Source: Anaeramoeba flamelloides
Taxonomy: Eukaryota > Metamonada > Anaeramoebidae
Direction: 5' to 3'
NCBI GenBank assembly: GCA_027625915.1
Contig: JANTQA010000023.1
Location: 7,006,001-7,070,000 of the forward strand
DNA length: 64,000 nucleotides
Of the stretch, positions 1 to 10,650 are shown in pieces (the stretch's first letter is position 1; each line of letters opens with the position of its first letter). Below the pieces are notes generated by a model, which searched no databases, was not told where the DNA came from, and was given only the letters and a program-made list of their open reading frames with translations. A program made the translations under genes and the position numbers.

Positions 1-142
1 GATTAAACTTGAAAGATTAATCATTAACAATAATAACAAAATAAAAAATTATTAATTTTTCAAAATAAATTAATAGAAATAAATCGTAATGAATTAATGT
101 AAAATCTGTAAATGGTTTGAAATTATTTATTTTAATTAATAA

Positions 143-233
143 TCCTGAAATCTATGATTTTACACTTGAATTTTTGAAAGGGGGTTTGATTACTAGGGCA
201 ACTAGAGGGTAATTTACACTTCTTCAACAATAA
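143..233 (+). repeat. Repeat with an inverted partner at the other end of the window
   Basis: This segment contains GAAATCTATGATTTTACACT and, about 50 bases later, GTAATTTACACTTCTTC. The reverse complement of 63869-63955 carries the same two blocks in the same order and at similar spacing. The middle part is diverged. It is a member of a dispersed repeat family, or one arm of a very large inverted pair. Nothing coding is seen. Confidence 0.6.
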
Positions 234-534
234 ACCAAAAAACCAAATTTAAAATTTTCTTTCTAAAATCAAGAATTTCCAACATAAAATGAAAAATATG
301 TTTCACCATTCTCAAGAATTAACTGAATTGTTAATGAAAATAATGGGTTACTTTTTTTCCTTTTATATCGGGAATCTGGTGAATTGTCGAATTCAAAAAA
401 TAGACTCAAATTAATAAATTGTTTAGATAAAGTTAACTCATCCATATCAAAAGTCTAAACACAAATTTGAAAAAAAAAATTTTTTTTTCAGGATATTTTT
501 AAGATTTCATTTTATTGTTAAAAAATCCGAACTG

Positions 535-2075
535 TTGAGGAAAAAAAATTAGACTATTATTTCTTAAAAAATAAAAATTTAATTGTCGACCATTAGTAAA
601 ACTTATCAAATCCATCTGAATTTTTGAAGATAATAAGAATCCAAATGATGATTAAAGTCCTTTAAGAAGTATAATATCGAATTTAGATTTTCTTCATTTC
701 AATTTCACAAAGATCATTCAAATAGAATGTCTTATGGGTCTAGTCATTTACCATGAATATGCACCATACTCAAGAGATGACCTGAGACCAAAAAGGGTAT
801 TGTGAAATAGCCCTTCTTTTGATTGACAAAATTCAAATAACAAAAAAAAAAACTTCTTTGGATCATCTATTGACGAAAAATTCAACGAAGAAAAATAAGT
901 TTAAAAAGAGTTCTCAATTTCAAAAAATCAAAATTTCCAAAAAAAAATTCATCTTTTCTCATTTTCTATTTCCAAATGAGTAAATTTCTTTAATTTAAAA
1001 CAAATCGCTTTCTTGAATTTCGCAATCAATTTAATTCGATTTAGTCTGATTTGTGGTTATTTTGTAACCCTCTAAATTTGACCAAGTAAGGATGAGGTAC
1101 TATTCAATCGATAAAAATATTTCATTTAAAAAATGAAAAAAAAGAAAAAAAAAATCACCAAGATCTCAAAAAACGCCAAAGAGTGACACTTAAAAACTGA
1201 CATAGTTGTTTTCAAAATTGTATATTCTAACTATTCTAATTGGGAATTGAGTGTCTCTCTTTGGCGCTTTTTTCTAAAAATGTCCTCATCTTTAGTTTGT
1301 TGATTTTTGGAGATCGATCGTACATCATAGGTTGGTTGGTTTTTGATTGGTGTTAGGTGCTCATAAAAATTACTAAAAAGTTTTTTTCCATTTCAGAAAA
1401 AAAAATTTCACAGTAATGACTCGACCCTTAAAAATCAAATTCTTTATTTTTGATTGTAAAAAGTAGCAAAAATGAGTAAAAAGTACATTTTTTGTAATAA
1501 TTTATATATGGCAAATTACCGCTTTCAGAGATAACCCTTAATATTTAATCTGGATTATTTTGTGAGTACTTGAGAAAAACTTTATTTTTATTAAAGATAT
1601 AGAAATTGTGAAAAATCACCGATTTCTGATTTTTCAATTTTTCATAGTAAATCTTAACTAAAAACTTTATTTTTTAAAAAATAGCATTGAGTATCAAGAT
1701 TAAAGATTAAAGACCTCGTAACAATTTAAAATTTCAAGAACTAACCCAAGAAATCCTTATTTGTAAAATAACTAGATAAAATGGCAAAGATAAAAAATGA
1801 GTGATAATTCTTCATTTCTGTGAAGAATTATTCCTCTAAATAAAAAATTTGATTTTTAACACCTTCTCCATTGAAGGATCTTGATGAAATTGAAATGACA
1901 GAAAAATACATTAGATACTATACTTCTTAAAAGGCTTTAGTCATCATTTGGATTCTTATTATCTTTTAAAAATTCTGATGGCTTTGATCAGTTTTACTAA
2001 TGTTGACAATCAAATTTTTAATTTTTGACAAAATAATCGTGACACTTTTTTTCCTCAACCCAATTTAGTTCCACA
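535..2075. repeat. Diverged inverted repeat pair (arms 535-730 and 1870-2075)
   Basis: The stretch GATAATAAGAATCCAAATGA near 630 is matched in reverse complement near 1950-1970, and the similarity continues over about 200 bases on each side with scattered differences. A second pair of short matches (about 790-850 against 2130-2190) is also inverted but not nested with the first. This suggests rearranged copies of one repeat rather than a simple foldback. Confidence 0.55.
900..1440 (+). repeat. Dispersed repeat, copy 1 (second copy about 38800-39310)
   Basis: Several blocks recur in the same order and orientation near 38.8-39.3 kb: a block ending in CATAGTTGTTTTCAAAATTG, TTGTTGATTTTTGGAGATC, GGTTGGTTTTTGATT and a terminal ATGRCTCSACCCTTAAA-like block. 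Identity is moderate with many indels, so both copies look old. No open frame spans either copy and the repeat class is not recognised. Confidence 0.6.
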
Positions 2076-2427
2076 AGAGTTACTCATTAAACTTTTTTTT
2101 GATTGAATTTTTTGCCAATTAGAATCCTATCCTGATATTTTTTTTTTTTTGACAATCAAAAGAATGGACAATTTCACAAGACCCTTTTTTCGTTTCAAGT
2201 AAATTCTTGACTCTGTATCAAATCCTTGATAAACAACTCGAGTCTTGATGGGTAAATTTATAAAACTTTTTTTCTTGTTTCACAGTTTTTCCTGACGAGT
2301 AGCTCCTTTTTTTTCTTTCAAAAACAAGAAACAGTTTGGAAAAATCAAAGAAATTAAAAATTTAATTCTTTATTTTTTTTTTTTTTGCAAAAAATTTATA
2401 CATTCGTTAAACATTTGTTGTAGATTT

Positions 2428-3135
2428 TCAGTATTTGTTCCCATCAGTCACATTACCATGATCGCTATTTAAAGAGACTTCTTCGTCTTCTCTCGATTCT
2501 ATTTCAACAATTTCGTAAATAGATTCTTCACCGTCCAGGAGTTCAGTTTTGTCACCATAAAATAGATTTTTCTTTTTCTTGTTCTTTTTCTTTTTCTTGT
2601 TCTTTTTCTTGTTCTTGTTCTTGTTCTTTTCTTTTTCATTTTCGGTTTCAGTTTCCTTTTTGTCTTTAATTAAAAAGGGATTTATTTTAGGTTTGTCCTT
2701 GAGTGGCGCGCACCAAATTAGAGTGTACAATTCGTTCTCAATTTTGATTCTTTTCATATTTGCCTTGACATGGAGGTAATGGTATTTTGGGTAGTAAAGT
2801 TGATACATAAAGACTAATTCGCAGGTGTAATTTGTTTTCACTTCCGTGTTGACCTGGTTGAGAAGATCAAGAACCTGTGTCTGATAAAAAGGTTGGTAGG
2901 AAGGATACACAGATTGATCGGATAATTTGATTTCATCAATGGTTTTATTTAAGACTTTTTCGTTGCTTGGTAGCTGGAGCATGTCACAATACGGTTGATT
3001 AATGAACCTCACAACAGCTTTGTCATCCCAAATGCCCACGCATACATTGGTATTGTTCAGTAACTTTGTAAATTTTTTGATGTTCTTTTTTGGGATTTTT
3101 TCGATGGTTTTGAAAGAGGAAAATTTTAAACCCAT
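2428..3135 (-). CDS. PAS-like domain protein with lysine/asparagine-rich tail
   Basis: A 235-residue protein with an ATG start at 3133-3135 and a TGA stop. Residues about 25-145 read like a PAS-type sensor fold: an N-terminal strand with NVCVGIWDD, then VVRFINQPYCDMLQLP, where 'FVN-P' followed by a helix is typical of PAS, and later strands around YTCELVFMYQL and KRIKIENELYTLIW. Residues about 150-195 are a Lys/Glu/Asn run encoded by a low-complexity TTCTTTTTC tract. The C-terminus (residues 196-235) is acidic. There is no signal peptide or membrane segment. A role as a small intracellular sensor or adaptor is inferred from fold resemblance only. It stands alone, with no neighbour within 2 kb. 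The single-exon frame and non-repetitive N-terminal half support a real gene. Confidence 0.65.
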   Translation of the reverse strand: MGLKFSSFKTIEKIPKKNIKKFTKLLNNTNVCVGIWDDKAVVRFINQPYCDMLQLPSNEKVLNKTIDEIKLSDQSVYPSYQPFYQTQVLDLLNQVNTEVKTNYTCELVFMYQLYYPKYHYLHVKANMKRIKIENELYTLIWCAPLKDKPKINPFLIKDKKETETENEKEKNKNKNKKKNKKKKKNKKKKNLFYGDKTELLDGEESIYEIVEIESREDEEVSLNSDHGNVTDGNKY

Positions 3136-5319
3136 TAGTGTTTAAATTTGTAGCTTCGACCTATTGTTAAAGTCGAAAAAATGGATAAATAAAAAATAAA
3201 AAAAAAAAAAAAAAAAAGGTTTGTGAAAGTTTGTGAAAAAATGTTTTGAAAATAATCCTCAAATTCAACAACCAACTAGATTCAACAGGAATGTTTTCTG
3301 AAAAGTTTAATTGATCAGATTAAAGATTTCTTTCAGTCTATTTTTTTTTAAAACATTATTTACCATCTCAAAAAATGAATCGGAAGATTATAGTAACCTC
3401 TTCTGGTGTCGTTCTTGGGTTTCATAAATAATTTTTTCAAGAATTACAAGGAAAAATTTTTTAAAAATTTATTTTTGGATGTCATGTTTTCTTTTTGATT
3501 CTTGTAGTGAGTTTATTTCTTTTTCAAAAATCAACAAGGAAAATTTTCAATCACTTTATTCCAAAAATATTCCATAAATTTAAGAAGCCAAAGTATCCAA
3601 TTCTAAGAATGGAAACCAAACCACACACCATTTTACGATTGATTTTTTTTTTTTTTTACCTTTTGAACAAAGAAACTGCAAAGGAAGAGATTGGAATTTT
3701 AGAAAAAATCTTTAAAGTTTGTTTATTATTAATTTGGTTTCATGGGTAAACTAAGAATTCAAAGTATACATCGATTTTCCAAATTTAAATAGATGATAAT
3801 GTTTTGATATTTTGGCTGCTTAGATCTTTAATTAGCAGCAATATTTTATTCATTTGTTTTAGAGAATTTTTAAAATTATTTTCATCTAGAGAGGATCATT
3901 GCAGTTGTAAAATACAACTGAGAAAGTTCCAAAAAGTGAGGGGTTTTGTTTTTGAAATTATTTTTTTCAAGGTTTGTTAAATTATTAGAAATTGGATCAC
4001 ACATCCTCTCTTTCACCAAATACATATGGGTATCCAAAAAAATGTAAATTCCTGATTCACTAGGTAAATCTATTCACTGACCGATTCAAAAATAATAATC
4101 AAAAATTGTACAAATTTATCCAACAAATGATAAAATTATTATTGATTTATGAGTCTTAAGTTTTTCATTTTCAGAAAATTTGATAGAACTACTTCTGTTT
4201 TCTTAATTTTATTGTTAATTTTGAATTGAAAAATACTGAAAAATTGTTGAGAAACAAATTACTTTTAAAAATTTTAGAAGAGAAATCTGAATTTTTCATG
4301 TTTTGTGGAGAAAAATTATGATTTCTTCATTAACTGTGATACTTTTCTCAGGTGTGCATATAAGAAAGAAGAAAATATGTCTGGAATCGGGTGTTCTTTA
4401 GTCACATTCTATTGTATTTAAAAACGAAATAAAAGGTTTTGGGGTAAAAACGTTAAATCAAAATCAAAAATACTTTTTCCAAAAGCAAACAAATCCAAAA
4501 TCGTTTATGAAAGGGAATTTGTTGTAATTTAAAACACCAAATAGATGATCAAGTTTTCTAATGCTTGGGGGGCATATCAGAAAATCATCACTGTTAATGA
4601 AAAATCATAATTTTCTCAAAAAAAAACCCTTTGAATAACTTAGTTTTGATTAGGAACCAAGTTTTAAATTGAAAATGGGGTGTTAAATGTGCCCCATTCA
4701 GTATTTAGGAGTAATTAAATCTCATAAATTTTTCTTCAGTTCAAACAAAGAAGTAAAAAATCAAATATTTTTCCGTAAATTGTCAATCCTCTTATCAAAA
4801 AATGAAGAAATAGGAAAGGAAAAAATAAGTTTTTGAGAAAATTTCCCTTTAGAACATTTTTAAAACCCTAGCACCTTGTCTAATTTTTTTTAGGTTTTTT
4901 TATGGTTATAGGAAGTCAATTAAGAGAGTTTTAAAAGTTGTTCTCAAGAGTCAAAATGATGGAAATTTGTATTTATTGATGACTAATACTTTGTTATTTC
5001 CTATATAAGATATTGTTTGAGAAGAAGATTTGTGGGTGGGTTTGGTATTGTATTAAATCAACTTAAATATCCATTTCCGAAAAATAAAAGATTATTTTTT
5101 CTTTCCTTTTTGCTGACAGAATATTTTTTTCAAAAATAAATAAACACTGACTAATTTTTGCAAATTTAATTTTCAAAAGATCCTTAAATGAAAAATCCCT
5201 TCAAAACTCCTTTCGACACAACCCCATGTAAAAATTATCTTGATAGAACTCATTTGGTTTTGAGAGAAACAAGACAAACAAAAAAAAATATCACACAATA
5301 ATAAAAGGGATGTTTTGTA
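3136..5319. other. Intergenic, no gene seen
   Basis: AT-rich DNA with short frames only. The longest (3495-3749) is a low-complexity, Phe/Lys/Ile-rich reading with no recognisable domain and is not called. No tRNA, no tandem array and no TIR element was found before the MITE at 5322. Confidence 0.5.
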
Positions 5320-5519
5320 TACAGTCAGTTTCACTTTTAAGGCACAAACTTTCAACGAAATTTAAGGCACAAAAAAATCTCAAATTAAGGCACAAAATTT
5401 GAAATTTTTTTTTTTACAATTTGTTTTACTAGAATATGAATTTTGTGCTTTAATTTGAGATTTTTTTTGTGCCTTAAATTTCGTTGATAGTTTGTGCCTT
5501 AAAAGTGAAACTGACTGTA
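5320..5519. mobile_element. MITE copy 1, palindromic, TA target duplication
   Basis: A 196-bp element (5322-5517) flanked by TA. It begins with CAGTCAGTTTCACTTTTAAG and ends with the reverse complement. Both halves are near-perfect inverted copies of about 90 bp, so the whole element can fold into a hairpin. Each arm carries the motif AAGGCACAAA three times at roughly 25-bp spacing. Ends and motif are shared with the pogo-like elements at 8813 and 25238, which presumably supply the transposase. It sits just upstream of LINE copy 1. Confidence 0.9.
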
Positions 5520-5604
5520 TTTGTAAGAATAATTTCTGTTTAAAAATCAAATTGATATTTTTTTTACATTTTACTTTTTCCAAAATTTCTTTTAATTTTA
5601 GAAA

Positions 5605-6245
5605 ATGTATAGAAAGAAGAGAACTTACACCAACATATTGTACTTGAAGGGGGGACTCCCGCAACTTCCAAAGGACAGATGTGAGGATTACTTATCCGAA
5701 CATCTGGGCGAAATTTGGAGCTCAGTAATTCATTACCAACATTTCAAGGTAATGAATTACGTAATGGAAGAAGAAGAAAAAAATAAAAAAAAAAAAATTT
5801 ATTTTTTAAGGGGCGCAGGACATTTGAACATGAAGTAGCCAAAACAGGGCCTATGTTCACAAAACTGGAATTCAGCACCACTTGGAAAGCCACAGAAGCA
5901 TATAATGCACTCTACAATTATCCTATTGTCATTGACAATAGGATAATTGAGGTAATATACTCTAATTCAAGCTCTTTATTGAGCATTCTTCCTTATTTAA
6001 CACCTTATAACCCCTCTGGATATAAGGCTTTTAGAGGTTATAAATTGGAATCTCCCGACTCCAATTACTCGGCAAATAAAGACAAAAGTCCCCACCGAGG
6101 CCCGATTGGGTATACCCCTCAAAACTCAGGGATAGGGATACACTATAAATATCCCGAAAATTATTATACTGAAGGTGAAAGGCTCTCTCAACAGTCTTAC
6201 AAAAAAAAGAGAGATGAGCAAAAGAACCCCTCAGAGAAACAATAG
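5605..6245 (+). CDS. LINE ORF1, first RRM domain, probable 62-bp intron
   Basis: Two in-phase pieces, 5605-5748 and 5811-6245, are joined by a 62-bp AT-rich GT...AG interval (5749-5810) in phase 0. The joined product of about 193 residues begins MYRKKRTYTNILYLKGG. It shows an RNA-recognition motif: RNP2-like ILYLKG near residue 11, RNP1-like KTGPMFTKLEF near residue 57, and a closing helix-strand with AYNALYNYPIVIDNRIIEVIY. Residues 105-193 are Ser/Pro/Tyr-rich and disordered-looking. ORF1 proteins of several LINE clades carry RRMs and coat the element RNA, and that role is inferred here. Without splicing, both frames terminate early. An intron inside a retroelement is odd (see findings). The alternative is a captured host RRM gene. 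Confidence 0.6.
5725..6066 (+). promoter_or_regulatory. Cluster of strong hairpins inside the RRM coding region
   Basis: Four inverted repeats follow one another within 340 bases of coding sequence. 5725-5737 pairs with 5748-5760 (13 bp perfect, loop 10, spanning the putative 5' splice site). 5915-5930 pairs with 5934-5949 (16 bp perfect, loop ATT). About 6005-6016 pairs with 6033-6043 (two unpaired C). 6043-6049 pairs with 6060-6066 (7 bp perfect). They would form stems in the RNA. No comparable series was seen in the RT part. Confidence 0.7.
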
Positions 6246-6398
6246 GTCAAGAACCTATAGAGAAGAGAACTCAAAAGAAAATCAATTGGGAAAAAAAAAC
6301 CCATATGAGTTATAAAAATGCGGTTAAATATAACCCTAAAAAAGACTTAGAGAATAAAAAAAAAGAAAAAAAGCACTCAAAAAAGAGATATATTCTCA

Positions 6399-6815
6399 AA
6401 AAATGCTCTCTTTGTAATAGGTAAAAAAGAGAATATTCTAGAAACAACAGAAAAACAAAATATTGAGAAACACTTCATGAGTTTCAACCCCATTAAAAAT
6501 AAAAAAAAAAACTCAAAAACAGGGAAAAATTATTTTATTGTTTATTTTAAAGATGAGAGAATGAGAAATAGGGCCCTCATAATGAAGGACACTATAATAA
6601 ATAATACAACAATCACAGTCAAAAAAGCTCTAAAAAAATCACTCAATCAAAATAATAAAAAAAATAATAACCCTAACTCAAAAGAAAGAAAAACAAAAAT
6701 AAAAACTATTGAAGAAATATCTCAAACAATAAAAGATATCAAAAAAGAACAAGAAGAAAGTTTAAAAATAATTCAAGAAAAAATAAAAAAACTAAAAAGA
6801 AGAAAAAAAAAATAA
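6399..6815 (+). CDS. LINE ORF1 region, second RRM-like domain
   Basis: The frame is open from about 6399, and the first ATG at 6477 lies inside the domain. The reading contains NALFVIGKKENILE (RNP2-like strand), then a helix EKQNIEKHFMSF, then KTGKNYFIVYFKDERMRNRA (RNP1-like), then IINNTTITVKKAL. This is the strand order of an RRM. A Lys/Asn/Glu-rich tail follows from about 6640 (possible coiled coil with EEISQTIKDIKKEQEESLK). It lies downstream of the first RRM in another frame with stops between, so the original ORF1 was probably one longer two-RRM protein. The frames between 6246 and 6399 keep coding-like content (KTHMSYKNAVKYNPKKDLE). Confidence 0.55.
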   Translation, partial: KNALFVIGKKENILETTEKQNIEKHFMSFNPIKNKKKNSKTGKNYFIVYFKDERMRNRALIMKDTIINNTTITVKKALKKSLNQNNKKNNNPNSKERKTKIKTIEEISQTIKDIKKEQEESLKIIQEKIKKLKRRKKK

Positions 6816-7091
6816 ATAAAGATTCACAAAAAGAATTAAAAAGACTACTCAAAGATAAAATAAAACTAAAATTAGAGGTAGAAATGGGTATAAACATACA
6901 ACCCAATCCTGACCTAAATAATGATCAAAAAAAATAAAAACAAGAATAAAATTGAGAATCTCGAAAAAAATAAAAGAAAACACTCAAGAAATAAAAACAG
7001 ACAATCTAGATAAACAACTAACACAAAAGGATCAAAATAAAAACTTAGAGAACAAAAAACACAAAAAATGAAAAATTAGAAAAAAAAATCG

Positions 7092-7134
<43 letters not shown>

Positions 7135-8092
7135 AAAAAAAAAACCAAAAAAAAACACAAAAAAAACCAAAAAAAAAAAAACAAAATAAAAACTCAAAAA
7201 AAAAAAAAATCTCTAAATCTAAAAAAAGGTATAACTCTTGATCAAAGTGACACCGAGGAATCAAACCTTAATTCAAAATCAGGAAAATTTGATATAACAG
7301 ACCCTCTTTGCGGCGGAAGCTCAAACCCACGAGGAGGAATATCTGCTACACCAAAACCTGATTTGGGGGATTCCACTCTTACCAATGAACTGAATTCCGA
7401 AGTTCAGAGAATGGACAGCGAATTAAGTGTAATAAAGGGGAAAAAATCACTGGATCAAAAGGAAAGAGAAAAAGAAAAAGAAAAGAAGAAGGAAAAGAAA
7501 AAAACAATAGAAGGGAAAAAAACAAAAAAAACAAAAATGAAAAATTCAGAAAAAGAATCCAAGGCTAAATTGCAAAGAAGAGGAGAACAAAATAGAGTGG
7601 TAATAAGCCCAGATTCAGAATCCTCAACATCGGAATCTGAACTAGAGAGTCACTCGGATACATCATAATCCTCAAACTCCTCAAAATATGAAGAGAGTGT
7701 AAACTCCTCAGACTCCTTAAACACTTCGGAATCTGATGATTCCTCATCAGAAAATGAAGAAGTATTATTAATAAACAATAATATCAACAATAGCAATAAT
7801 AATAATAACAAAATAAAAATAAAAAGAAAAGAATTGGAAGAGGTAGGAGAAAAAAATTAAAAAAAAAAATATAATATAAAAGAAATCCAATTCGACACAA
7901 ACAGCAAAACAGGTAAATATAATGGAACTAAATGCCTAAAATGCAAAAGTCCCAACAGATCGAAAAAGAGGCTCTATTGTAACACTTGTAACGATAAGAA
8001 CCAATATGTAGACGAAATGGTGTGCTACTATTTCGATCTTTTCAATGAAATCTTGGACCTGAAAGGGGAAGCGTAATATTGAAAAGAAAAAA
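6816..8092 (+). pseudogene. LINE mid region: charged low-complexity segment, Ser/Asp-rich segment and C4 zinc motif
   Basis: A long A-rich tract (7080-7210) is followed by an open frame at 7363-7668 rich in Lys, Glu and Ser, then by a reading around 7870-8075 with TKCLKCKSPNRSKKRLYCNTC-type spacing. Four cysteines are arranged CX2CX11CX2C at about 7933-7993. The zinc-ribbon-like motif is followed by VDEMVCYYFDLFNEILDLKGE. Frames shift several times, mostly in A runs. This is probably the end of ORF1 or the start of ORF2 of the same LINE. Binding of nucleic acid is inferred from the cysteine spacing only. Confidence 0.45.
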
Positions 8093-8810
8093 AAATCAAA
8101 AAAATATCAATAGATAACTGGGGGGCTATTGATATTAACAACAATCAAACCCCCAAAGAAGAGATTTTACTGGGATCATTAATTCAAACAGATGAAAACC
8201 CAGAAAAATCTCAAAATCTTCTAAACTCTCTAAAACTTAAAAAAAGAGAGAATATATACAGAAATAAAGAAGATTTTATTAAATGGTACAGAACTGATTT
8301 CGAAAACCCCTTAGGACAACCAATTATTTTTAAGATTGAATCTAACAGGGGAAAAAGAATCGTGGAACATACCAAAAACAAAAGGATTTTTAGAAAACTG
8401 AAAAAAATCCTCAAAAATGAAATAAAAAAATGGAAGATAACAACCATAAACTGTCATCAACTGAGAGAATGGCTTTCACAAACGATCAAATACTCATATT
8501 ATCGTACCTATAAAACCAGACAAACAGCAAGATATAGTGACAAAAAATACTATAGGAAGAAATATCCAAAAAAAGCTAAACTTCCAAAACTATTCAGAAA
8601 CATCTACAACTACACAGTTGAAGAAATCAAGAAAAATCTCAAGATCTCTTTTACCCATAGCAAAAAAATAGTTAAATATGGGAAAATAGGGACATATGAA
8701 GACAAAAACTTCGGATGTATTAGGAAAGTGGGAAGAAGAAACAAACTTATCTTCAAAACCACAGAAAAATTCCTATCTATTTTAGAGATCTTCTCAATAA
8801 TTAATAATCC
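8093..8810 (+). pseudogene. LINE conserved domain of unknown function upstream of the endonuclease
   Basis: The readable frame runs IDNWGAIDINNNQTPKEEIL, later FENPLGQPIIFKIESNRGKR, then the frame from 8362 with WKITTINCHQLREWLSQTIK, and ends FLSILEIFSIINNP at the insertion of element A. Copy 2 has the same order: NNWVYLEDN, YKNPFQSPIILNLNI, WKIKKLNFIHFIYWFKKS, then KVGLLNQLIFKQKIIKILQ. Two diverged copies that keep protein similarity show this was translated in an active element. The fold is not recognised. In copy 2 it lies directly before the AP endonuclease, so it is probably the N-terminus of ORF2. Confidence 0.55.
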
Positions 8811-9189
8811 TACAGTCAGTTTCACTTTTAAGACACAAACTTTTCGTAGTAATTTAAGGCACAAAAAAATCTCAAAATAAGGCACAAAATTTTTTTCTCA
8901 AAATAAGGCACAATTTTTTTTTCCCAAAATTTTTCAAAAAAAAATTCGATTTTTTTAAAACAAAAAAATTTTGTTTAATTTACTGTAGAAAAACTTGTTT
9001 TTTTTTTGAAATATATTAAAATCGTTCCTAAATACAAGTAATTTTAATGTCTCGTCAGAACTCGAAAAGTACACGTTTTTTGAGACTCCGGAGTTTGAAA
9101 AATCGATTTTTAAGACGATTTTAACACAGATCAAATAATACTGAGTGTATGAAATCAAATAATTGATCAAAAATCACGATCAGAAAAAA

Positions 9190-9440
9190 ATTTTTTTTAA
9201 ACACAAAGAAAAAATGACAAAGGAATTAAATTTTCTTTGTCATTTTTTTCAAAAATAACAAAGCACCTTGTAAAAATCCCCATGCTCGAAAAAAAAAAAT
9301 AACAAAGGAATTAATTTTTTTTAAAAAAATGACAAAGGAAAAAAAAAATAACAAAGAAAATTTATTTCCTTTGTTATTTTTTTATTTCCTTTGTCATTTT
9401 ATTCAAAAATGACAAAGAGTCCAAAAAATAACAAATTTTT
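9190..9440. repeat. Inverted clusters of a TGACAAAG / AACAAAGGAA motif
   Basis: The core ACAAAG(GAA) or its complement TTCCTTTGT occurs about ten times in 250 bases, in both orientations, so that several pairs form perfect short hairpins separated by A or T runs. The same cluster is present in element B at about 25620-25860 with small differences. The location between terminal repeat and minisatellite fits subterminal protein-binding repeats, which is inference. Confidence 0.7.
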
Positions 9441-9781
9441 TTTCCGAACTCTATTTCTTAAGACATTTCATTTTTTGTAAAAAAAATAATTTTTTTTTTA
9501 GAAAAAATGAAAACTTTTGTTAGCTTATTTGGATATCCTGGAATGTGGTGCGAAAAGTACTTTTGATGTTATACCATGAGGACACCATGTCATGAAGTTT
9601 GATATGGTTTAAACCTCAGGTCTCGAATCATAGTTTTATGGCTATGGCTCACCCCTTGACATGTATAGGTCACCCACCCCATGTCACATAGTATATAACA
9701 CAATGGTTGATGGACCCATTGGGGTTTTGCACATTTATGCTACGTGTATATGCTATAGTATAGGGCTAATTTCACACATAT

Positions 9782-10650
9782 GACTCGACAGAGTCACGCC
9801 GAAGTTACCCTATAGGGTACTCAACAGGGCTAACTTTGCATTGGCAACTCGAGAGAGTTACCGTAGAGTTGTCCGACAAGGGTACTCAACAGGGCTAACT
9901 TTACATTGGTAACTCGACATAGTTACCGTAGAGTTGTCCGACAAGGGTACTAAGCAGGGCTAACTTTACACTTGTAACTCGACAGAGTTACCGTAGAGTT
10001 GTCCGACAAGGGTACCCAACAGGGCTAACTTTGCACTGATAACTCGACAGAGTTACCGTAGAGTTGTCCGACAAGGGTACCCAAAAGGGCTAACTTTACA
10101 CTGATAACTCGAAAGAGTTACCGTAGAGTTGTCCGATAAGGGTACCCAACAGGGATAACGTTGCACTGATAACTCGAAAGAGTTACCGTAGAGTTGTCCG
10201 ACAAGGGTACCCAACAGGGATAACTTTACACTGATAACTCGACAGAGTTACCATAGAGTTGCCCGACAAGGGTACTAAGCAGGGCTAACTTTGCACTTGT
10301 AACTCGACATAGTTACCGTAGAGTTGTCCGACAAGGGTACCCAACAGGGATAACGTTGCACTGATAACTCGAAAGAGTTACCGTAGAGTTGTCCGACAAG
10401 GGTACCCAACAGGGATAACGTTGCACTGATAACTCGAAAGAGTTACCGTAGAGTTGTTTGACAAGGGTACCCAACAGGGCTAACTTTACACTGATAACTC
10501 GAAAGAGTTACCGTAGAGTTGTCCGACAATGGTAATCAACAGGGCTAACTTTGCACTTGTAACTCGACAGAGTTACCGTAGAGTTGCCCGATAGTGGTAC
10601 CCAACAGGGCTAACTTTGCACTGGTAACTTGACAGAGTTACCACAAGGTT
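9782..10650 (+). repeat. 65-bp minisatellite, about 14 units, within element A
   Basis: Units start with AACTCGACAGAGTTACCGTA-like sequence at 9846, 9911, 9976, 10041, 10106, 10171, 10236, 10301, 10366, 10431, 10496, 10561 and 10626, which is an exact 65-bp period. A more diverged first unit begins at 9782. Each unit contains the inverted repeat AACTC-N4-GAGTT and often GGGTACCC. No unit encodes a continued frame. Element B has eight units at the same place. Copy-number change between sister elements indicates slippage or unequal exchange. A role in transposase binding is possible but not shown. Confidence 0.9.

Larger units (their letters stand above)
1..2427. other. AT-rich intergenic region with dispersed repeats
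   Basis: No supportable gene was seen on either strand; frames are closed within short distances and the sequence is dominated by A/T homopolymers. Three repeat structures lie here and are listed separately: a segment at 143-233 whose reverse complement recurs at the far end of the window, an inverted pair at 535-730 and 1870-2075, and a dispersed repeat at about 900-1440 with a second copy near 38.8-39.3 kb. Confidence 0.6.

Noticed and set aside
2579-2779. Small hydrophobic Phe/Leu protein on the plus strand
   Set aside because: It is the antisense of the Lys/Asn-rich tail of the PAS-like gene.
7080-7210. Long poly(A) tract as the 3' end of a retroelement
   Set aside because: It lies inside the LINE coding region with related reading frames on both sides and no target duplication, and is better explained as a low-complexity Lys-rich segment.
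9782-10650. Regular 65-bp spacing reminiscent of a CRISPR array
   Set aside because: The whole 65-bp unit is repeated with no unique spacers, it lies inside a eukaryotic DNA transposon, and no cas-like genes occur.
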